Below are positions 56,871 to 64,000 of a stretch of DNA of 64,000 bases, one piece after another. Every line of letters starts with the position of its first letter. Position 1 is the stretch's first letter. The translations under genes and the position numbers were made by a program. The stretch is taken from the NCBI RefSeq assembly GCF_020520425.1, contig NC_079487.1, positions 85,689,141-85,753,140 on the forward strand, written 5' to 3'. The stretch is from Spinacia oleracea (taxonomy: Eukaryota; Streptophyta; Magnoliopsida; Caryophyllales; Amaranthaceae). Below the pieces are notes generated by a model. The model was not told the origin of the DNA, ran no database searches, and was given only the letters and a program-made list of their open reading frames with translations.

Positions 56871-57743
56871 ATGGCAAACAACAATCAAAACATCATCATG
56901 GGTTCTGAGCTTATGGTCAAGCTGAACCTAACAAATTTTCTTGAATGGGAAGCTAAGCTAGTTGAAGTAGTCAGACTCAATTGATTTGAGTATGTACTGT
57001 TCCATCCCATGCCAAGCTACTATGCCAGAGACATGACCCCTGAAAGATATGTCGCCTGGGATGCGGACCTCAAAAAGGTTATGAGTCTCATGCTGAACAA
57101 TATCCCTGATGAATGGGCTAGAAGGTTTGTAGCTTACGAACCTCTTACGCTCATCAAGAATCTGAGGGATATCTGTCGTGGAAACACGAAGGACAGGGAC
57201 CTAAATGTCCATGAGTAGATTGAGTCAGTGTCTGGTCTAAAGGTTAGTTCTCACAACAGGTGTTTTAGGATGGAGGTCCAAGAAACACATGTTCAGCTCC
57301 TTCGCACTAAACAAAGGATTGGTGTCCCACTAAAGTTCCATGTGGAGCTTATGTTTTCATATTTTGATCCCCTAAGTCTGCTAGGAACACCAATAAGCGA
57401 AAGGATGGTCGTCTCTATCTTGCTCAAATCACTGCACAGTGGGTTTGGTCGCTTTAAGCAACTATACCTAAGTGAACCAAGAGAAGAAACAATTGCAGTG
57501 TTTGTTCACTATGTTAGAAAGGCTGAGATAGTACTCGACTGTGAAGCCAAAGATTTACTCAAGGCTAAAGGGAGACCCTTCAAGAAAGGTAGAAAGTCCA
57601 AGGGCAATGCTGAGTCAAGGAAGAAGACAAAGCAGGACAAGTCCACATTAAGCTGTCTTTATTGTGATGGAATTGGCCATTACAAAAGAGAATGTCCAAA
57701 GCTTAAGGAAGATTCGAATAACGGAACAGTCGTTCCATCTTGA
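56871..57743 (+). pseudogene. Alternative copia gag (different lineage)
   Basis: ATG at 56871 gives MANNNQN, then a sequence unlike the other gag: LNLTNFLEWEAKLVEV, YVAWDADLKKVMSLMLNNIP, and a zinc knuckle CLYCDGIGHYKREC. Stops occur at 56982 (TGA), 57216 (TAG) and 57741 (TGA), all in one frame. After GTVVPS the sequence becomes that of the complete element. This gag would make the particle shell; it is dead here. Confidence 0.85.
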
Positions 57744-59129
57744 AGTATTTTCGTTATAGACTGTATACTTGCTAATTCAACTTCTTGGGTATTAAATACA
57801 GGTTGTGGCTCACACTTATGTTCCAATTCGCAGGGACTAAGAAGAAGTAGAAGGTTAAGCAAGGGTGAAGTGGACCTACGAGTGGGAAATGGAGCACGGA
57901 TTGCTGCATTAGCTGTAGGAACTTATTATTTGTCGTTGCCCTCTGGGCTAGTTTTGGAACTGGAAGATTGTTTCCATGTTCCAAGTCTTACTGAAAACAT
58001 CATTTATGTTTCTTGCTTAGATGCTAAGGGATTTTCCTTTTTAATAAAATACAATAGTTGCTCGTTTTATTTTAAAGAGATGTTTTATAGATCTGCTAGA
58101 TTAGTCAATGGACTTTATTTATTAGATCACGACAAACAAGTTTATAACATATATACCAAAAAGGCAAAAAAGAATGATTCAGATCTCACCTATCTGTGGC
58201 ATTGTCGATTAGGCCATATAAACATAAAGCGCATAGAAAGACTTCAAAAGGAAGGAATTCTAGAACCATTTGACTTAGAGGATTATGGTAAGTGCGAATC
58301 ATGTTTACTTGGCAAAATGACAAAGCAACCTTTCTCTAAAGTTGGAGAAAGAGCAAATGAACTATTGGGTTTAATCCATACAGATGTATGTGGACCAATG
58401 AGTACAAATGCTAGAGGTGGTTTCTGCTACTTCATCACTTTCACTGATGACTTCAGTAGATATGGTTATGTCTACCTAATGAAGCATAAGTCTGAATCTT
58501 TTGACAAATTCAAGGAATTTCAGAGTGAAATAGAGAATCAATTAGGCAAGAAGATTAAGGCACTGCGGTCTGATAGAGGCGGTGAATATCTGAGCTATGA
58601 ATTTGATGACCGTCTGAAAGAATGTGGAATTCTATCAGAATTGACTCCTCCCGAAACACCTCAATGGAACGGTGTGTCGGAACGGAGGAATAGAACCTTG
58701 CTAGACATGGTTAGATCAATGATGGGTCAGGCCGAACTTCCAATAGAATTTTGGGGACATGCACTAAACACAGCTGCACTCACTATAAATAGAGCTCCGT
58801 CTAAAGCTGTTGAAAAGACTCCATATGAGTTATGGTTTGGAAAGCCTCCAAAAGTGTCTTTTCTTAAGATTTGGGGTTGTGAATTATACGTCAAACGATT
58901 AATTTCAGACAAACTTCAACCAAAATCTGACAAATGTATCCTTGTGGGCTACCCAAAGGAGACAAAGGGGTATTACTTCTACAATACATCTGAGAACAAG
59001 GTGTTTGTTGCTCGAGATGATATCTTTTTGAGAGATCACATTTCCAAAATGACAAGTGGGAGAAAAGTAGACCTCGAAGAAATTCGAGTCGAACAACAAA
59101 TTCTAGAGATCTTTAGAAGTATCTGGTGA
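57744..59129 (+). pseudogene. Copia protease-integrase, mutated
   Basis: The protease motif reads LNTGCGS, with Asp changed to Asn at 57795-57797. The integrase still has WHCRLGH, TDVCGPM, SDRGGEY and NGVSERRN (the DDE set). A deletion of about 35 bp after TCTAGAG (near 59108), relative to the other copy, shifts the frame and ends it at 59127. Confidence 0.9.
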
Positions 59130-60711
59130 GAATCAAGGACCATCTAGAAATGTAACCCCGCGTAGATCGCAGAGATATAGATCTCAACCGAAAAGGTACT
59201 TAGGTATTTTGATGAACGAGAGCTATGAAGTTCTATTACTTGAAAGTGATGAACCTGCGACTTACAAACAAGCTATGACGAGCCCTAGCTTCAAGCAATG
59301 ACAAGAAGCCATGCAATCTGAATTAGACTCCATGTCTGAAAACCAAGTTTGGGATTTGGTCGATTTGTCAGATGGCTACCAAGCCATAGGAAGCAAATGG
59401 GTTTTCAAACTGAAAAAGTAATAGGATGGGAAACTTGAAGTTTTCAAAGCTAGATTGGTTGCAAAAGGTTACAGGAAATTCCACGGTGTGGATTACGATG
59501 AAACCTTTTCACCAATTGCAATGCTAAAGTCTATTCGGATAATGTTTGCAATCGCTGCATATTACGATTACGAAATATGGCAGATGGATGTCAAAACCGC
59601 TTTCTTAAATGACGTTTTAACAGAAACTGTGTTTATAACACAGCCTGAGGGTTTTGAGGATCCAAAGAATGCTAAAAAGGTATGCAAGCTTAAGAAATCA
59701 ATCTACGGATTGAAGCAGGCATCAAGGAGCTGGAATATACGTTTTGATGAAGCAGTCAGTGACTTTGGTTTCATAAAAAACGCAGACGAATCTTGTGTAT
59801 ACAAGAAGGTCAGTGGGAGCAAAATTGCTTTTCTAGTATTATATGTCGACGACACATTACTTATCGGAAATGACATTCCTATGTTGAACTCTGTCAAGAT
59901 TTGGCTTGGGAAATGTTTTTCGATGAAAGATCTAGGAGAAGCACAGTACATACTGAGCATCAAGATTTATAGAGATAGATTTAAGAAGATGATTGGACTT
60001 AGTCAAAGCACTTATATCAATAAGGTGCTTGAAAGGTTCAAGATGGCAGACTCCAAGCGAGGCTACCTACCCATGTCTCATGGAATAACTCTAAGCAAGA
60101 CTCAGTGCCCAAAAACACTTGATGAGAGTAGACGAATGAGTGGGATTCCATACGCATCATTGATTGGTTCAATAATGTATGCTATGATATGTACACGCCC
60201 GGATGTTGCGTATGCACTCAGTGCTACGAGCAGATACCAGTCAGACCCAGGAGAGGCACATTGGACTGCTGCCAAGAACATTCTGAAGTACCTGAAAAGG
60301 CACAAAGATGATTTCCTGGTCTATGGTGGAGATGATGAATTAATTGTTAAAGGCTATACGGACGAAAGTTTCCAAACCGACAAAGATGATTTCAGATCAC
60401 AGTCTGGGTTTGTCTTCTGCCTCAACGGAGGTGCAGTAAGCTGGAAAAGTGCTAAGCAAAGCACCATTGCGGATTCTACAACTGAAGCGGAGTACATTGC
60501 TGCACATGAAGCAGCAAAGGAAGCTATTTGGCTAAGGAACTTCATACGTGAACTTGGTGTAGTCCCCTCCATTAAAGGACCAATAGCTCTTATTTTGATA
60601 ATAATGGAGCTATTGCACAGGCAAAGGAGCCTAGACACCACCAGAGAGTCAAGCATGTACTTCGTAGATTTCACCTTCTACGAGAGTTCGTTGAAAGAAA
60701 AGAAGTCATAA
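59130..60711 (+). pseudogene. Copia reverse transcriptase-RNase H, mutated and truncated
   Basis: Upstream, TGG to TGA (near 59299) and a TAA near 59420 interrupt the N-terminal part. From 59455 the frame is open with QMDVKTAFLND, an intact YVDD box and RNase H motifs GYTDES and STTEAEY. A 1-bp deletion near 60588 destroys the last catalytic Asp motif. The element ends at 60706 and the last residues before the stop at 60711 are foreign. Confidence 0.9.
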
Positions 60712-60971
60712 ACGGACAACTCAGCTCTGAGTTTCTCTCTATACATGGCAACCTAGGGTGTACGTTAAGGTTTCTGCTAACGTGCGCCACTCACCATGAC
60801 AAGGAAGAAGAAGACGCAGAGAAATGAGATTCGAGAGGTGAATGAGGAGGCTTCATCTATACTTGTCTCTGAAGTTTTGAGGCCAAAAAATCAAAATCAA
60901 ATGCGTAATATGATACCCAGTTCATCGATGGAAAACCTAACAGATCTCATGAGGAGTAAGGCGGTGCCGCC
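60707..60971 (+). pseudogene. 5' end of a LINE-like ORF1 (fragment)
   Basis: ATG at 60796 opens a basic, polar peptide (MTRKKKTQRNEIREVNEEAS...VSEVLRPKNQ...). From memory it resembles starts of ORF1 proteins of plant L1-type LINEs in related species. The frame is cut by the next LTR at 60972. About 90 bp of leader-like sequence precede it. Identification is tentative. Confidence 0.35.
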
Positions 60972-62446
60972 TGTGAGGGGGTCGAAAAAGCACGAGGCTA
61001 ATGCGTGACCTCGTCCCTCGTGGGTGTGGCTCTTCTTTTTGTCAAATCAAGTGAAATTGGATTTCCTGTGAGTTTACACCCAATTGACTAGTGATATAGC
61101 AGTCGCCATTCAGTTTTTAACGACAATGAAAAAAACTGACAAAACCCAGTTATCGTGACATAAAGGGAGTGCAATTATGTTTAACCACGACGGCCGTAGG
61201 TTCCCTTGTGATCCCTGGTGGTGGGGATCGCTCAATGTACACCCGCAGGGTAGAGATTGAGGGTTCGGGGGACTGTAACTACCGAGAGGAGTACTCGCTC
61301 TTCGATAACTCCAGAGGCAGGATATCCTTACTAGCTCAGCATAAATAATTGAAGGGACATGCGTTAACTATTAAACTAATCTGAGTCGATTTTAACAATA
61401 TGCAACATATAGTACTAGATCGAGCGCGATTATCTGATTTAGATTGTTTTAAGGGACCTACCATGATAATCCAATTTCCCAAAAATATCATATTTATTAG
61501 GCGTGATCGAACAATCAGATTTAGTTAGTTTAACAGTTCATAAAAGGGCGAGGAAAGCAATTAAATCATACAAAAGGGACACATTACGACGTACCCTTGA
61601 GAGGTGCGTCACGGTTCTCAGAAAACTAACCACGTTGACTTTGCTATTTCTCCTTTTATTTAACGAATCTCAAATTATGGGACAGGATACGTTCTGTTCG
61701 ATTTATGGATCGATTGCGACAGAACGCGTGATCAGTTTTGCAGCGTGAGGCTTAGGCTTAGGGGTTTAGAGTCAATACTCAGAATAATCATTGTGTGTTG
61801 TGTTGTTTTCACGTCGAACTTAAGGCCCTATTTATAGAAAAGAGTTCGTGGAAAGATAGAATCGTAGAACTCTAATCCACGAGGAATTAGGAAAAAACAC
61901 GTACCAGGTATTTTCAGCGCCCAGGCCTGGGCGTCGAAGATTTCGGCGCCTAGAGCCAGGCGTTGAAAATAGGGTCTGGGCTGTTTTTCTTAGTCAGATT
62001 CAGATTCCTAGAATCTGGAGTATTTGAGATTTAATTGAGTCCTTTAGTGCGTATTAACCTTGTTACGGGATGCGTCTAGGCCCGTTACGAACTCTAGGCT
62101 CGTTAGGATTTTAATTAATACGTGACTCTTACTTTCGAATCATATTAGGAATAGGATTCTCTCGCAATTTCTATCTCATTTAGGATTTATGTTGGAGTGC
62201 AACACCTAATTCTGACAGGTTTCTATCTTTTATGACTTGCCACTTTTAACAACTACCCATTACGGCAGTTACTATTTTTAGCATGTTTCCATAAATAGCA
62301 GGTTTCTATAAATAGCAGGTTTCGGGTGAAATGAAAAGGGGTAATGAGATTCGTTATTTTATAGGAGATGCGTTGTCAAGTTGAGATTTACGTTTTCATC
62401 ATCGAACCTTCCCTTTCGGGAATGGGGACAAAAGTAGGTGTCTACA
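60972..62446 (-). mobile_element. 3' LTR (minus) of second Tat-like copy
   Basis: TGTGAGGGG...GTGTCTACA. It keeps the double hairpin module (61912-61984), unlike the other two LTRs, and lacks the 43-bp palindrome. Confidence 0.92.
61912..61984. repeat. GCGCCCAG double-hairpin module (LTR, uncollapsed)
   Basis: TTTCAGCGCCCAGGCCTGGG then CGTCGAAGATTTCGGCGCCT then AGAGCCAGGCGTTGAAAAT. This is the full two-hairpin form from which the single form in the other LTRs can be derived by one deletion. Confidence 0.8.
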
Positions 62447-62871
62447 GTTAGCCCCCACTTTGACTGAGTCTTGGAGTAAGACGATGGTCAAAGTATTAGA
62501 CGGAGTGCGTCGCACAAGCCGTGGTGACTTGTTTTGGCGAGGGTCTCACGAGCCCCCGAGTGATAACATTTGACTTAAGGGTCATCACTTGAAGTGTCGA
62601 CATACCCCTCACGTGTCATTGGGATTTGTCAACGAATAGTATAGAAACTTCCTCACTTTGTCATTGGAAGTATCTAAAGAAGTGTAGAAACTCCCTCACT
62701 TTGTCATTGGGAGTAGCTACAGATGTTTTCGAAATCAAAGCTATAAAGTGTAATTGGGCCTGGCCAACCCCAATCACGAGGTAAAAATGTTTTTAAAGAT
62801 TCTCATTTTCAGGGCTAGCTAAACGAGAAAACCCCCTTGTTTTTATGGGACGTAAAACGAAGGAAAATCCA

Positions 62872-63510
62872 GCACATCGTTCTTTTTTGGAAAAAACGGA
62901 AAACCATTCTTTTAAATTTTGGAAAAAGGGAAAGCTACTCACATCGTTCTTTTTTTTGGAAAAACGGAAAACCAAAAGCTACTCACATCGTTCTTTTTTG
63001 GGAAAAACGGAAAACCAAAAGCTACTCACATCGTTCTTTTTTGGAAAAACGGAAAACCAAAAAAAGTTATCGCTGCAGCGACTAAGGACCTGCGCGGTTA
63101 GTGACGCAGACCCCGCCGGCTAAAGATGGCGAGCCTGTCCGCTAAGGGTGGACACCCCGTCCGATAGAAGTGGACGAATCTGTTTTTGAAATTTGAAAAT
63201 AAGGACCTACGCGGTTTGTGACGTATACCCCGCCTGCTGAAGATGGCGAACTTGTCCGCTAAGGGTGGACACCCCGTCCGATAGAAGTGGACGAATCTGT
63301 TTTGAAATTTGTTTTGTGTTTATTTTTTGAAAATAAGGACCTACGTGGTTTGCGCCGTAGACCCCGCCGGCTGAAGATGGCGAGCCTGTTTCATTTTGGT
63401 TTTTGAAGATTCTATTTTTCGAAAACTGAGGATCTGTGCGGCTAGTGACGCAGACCCCGCCCGCTGAAGGTGGGCGAGTCCTGTCCGCTGAGGGTGGACG
63501 TCCCTGAATT
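62872..63510. repeat. Internal tandem repeats: 42-bp (4 copies) and ~120-bp (4 copies)
   Basis: CACATCGTTCTTTTTTGG units at 62872-63069 and GACCCCGCCGGCTGAAGATGG-type units at 63078-63510. Copy number of the 42-bp unit is double that of the 33956 array. Confidence 0.9.
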
Positions 63511-64000
63511 CGTTTTTTTGATTTGGAACTCGCGTGGTTCGGTCTTGCCTTGATTGAGGTGGACAAGTCCCTATTTCATTTTTTTTCTTGTGATTTCTCT
63601 TGGGAATTTCTTTTTATTCATTCTTGTAGGAGCGAATTCTTTCGAGGGATGCTCGGATTTAGTTGCAACCTGAATGTGGATCGACAACGTGCTTAAACGG
63701 GCCATTTGTCTTGTGGTCATCATCTTTTCATGGTTTTGAGCTAGTTCTTACGGCTCAATTTTGCCACTACTTGGGTCTTTGATCAAAGGACCACGTACAA
63801 GTATCAACGACGACCTTTGTCTTGAGGTCGTAAACTGGTTTTATTTTTTTGAGACATCCAAACACGAGACTTCGTACAGCGTAGTCTGGGAATATTTAAC
63901 TTTTCATACTCTCTTTTGAAATATATATTTTCTTTCGAGCCCCCCAAGCATTCGTGCTTGACGGTCATTTCTTGTTAAAGAGGTTCCTTGGGGATATGCA
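63511..64000. other. Noncoding Tat-like interior
   Basis: Colinear with 34501-35000, including the CAAGCATTCGTGCTTG hairpin beside a C-rich tract at about 63940-63962. Confidence 0.8.

Larger units (their letters stand above)
56323..60706 (+). mobile_element. Mosaic copia remnant without LTRs
   Basis: 56323-56885 matches the leader and first codons of the complete copia. 56886-57715 is a different gag. 57716-60706 again matches the complete element closely. Both ends are truncated: it starts within the leader and stops inside RNase H at GAAGTC. No LTR, primer site or polypurine tract is present. Confidence 0.9.
60972..64000 (-). mobile_element. Second copy of the Tat-like LARD (runs off right edge)
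   Basis: 3' LTR (minus) 60972-62446 (1,475 bp), then the polypurine tract GTGGGGGCTAAC (62447-62459), then interior colinear with 33578-35000. It has no coding sequence. Target duplication cannot be checked; the left flank is CCGCC. Confidence 0.92.

Overview
This window is plant nuclear DNA, probably from a eudicot. The evidence is dense nested LTR retrotransposons, Stowaway and Harbinger-type MITEs, a plant mariner-type transposase, and fragments of plant host genes (PDAT, an ECT/YTH protein, a FAR1-like N-terminus). The copia LTR with a CGGAAATATT-rich sub-repeat makes me think of Caryophyllales/Amaranthaceae (spinach-like), but that is pattern memory and is not proven. No intact, clearly functional host gene is complete here. 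Most sequence is transposon-derived, and most long open frames are shadows or frames inside repeats.

Left third (1-31.4 kb). The 3' end of a Ty1/copia element (1-1684) is followed by two homologous fragments of a plant reverse-transcriptase-like family and a compound microsatellite. Next comes a segment (3829-5793) that recurs at 55243-56322. Comparing the copies dates two insertions present only in the left copy: a Harbinger-like MITE (3952-4882) and a minus-strand gypsy-like derivative (5794-8452) whose LTRs carry a six-unit heat-shock element. A decayed mariner transposase (8453-9390) follows. Then come a locus ending in a PDAT exon fused to foreign sequence, a 4-kb field of a degenerate 52-bp repeat holding a Stowaway MITE, a tRNA-like sequence, and a minus-strand host exon. 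A very young non-autonomous LTR element (19403-25306, LTRs identical by eye, TSD GAAAC) follows. A gypsy LTR-PBS-gag piece between 131-bp direct repeats, a frameshifted trypsin-like protease gene, a FAR1-like N-terminus and a 40-bp minisatellite complete this part.

Middle (31.4-53.9 kb). This is a three-level nest with exact target duplications. A 5'-truncated copia LTR (31444-32037 / 53325-53923) is split by a minus-strand Tat-like non-autonomous LTR element (32038-53319, TSD GCGGG). That element is split in turn by a complete 10,489-bp Ty1/copia element (36167-46655, TSD GGGGT). The copia polyprotein is nearly intact, but one stop codon and a YVDD-to-YVND change disable it. The enclosing element carries an antisense fragment of an ECT (YTH-domain m6A reader) gene, a repeated double-hairpin module, and a 43-bp perfect inverted repeat in one LTR.

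Right end (53.9-64 kb). A degenerate stretch with palindromes leads to the second copy of the duplicated segment. A both-ends-truncated copia relative (56323-60706) follows; its gag is from another lineage while its leader and pol match the complete element. A short LINE-like ORF1 start comes next, then the 3' LTR and internal region of another copy of the Tat-like element, which runs off the window.
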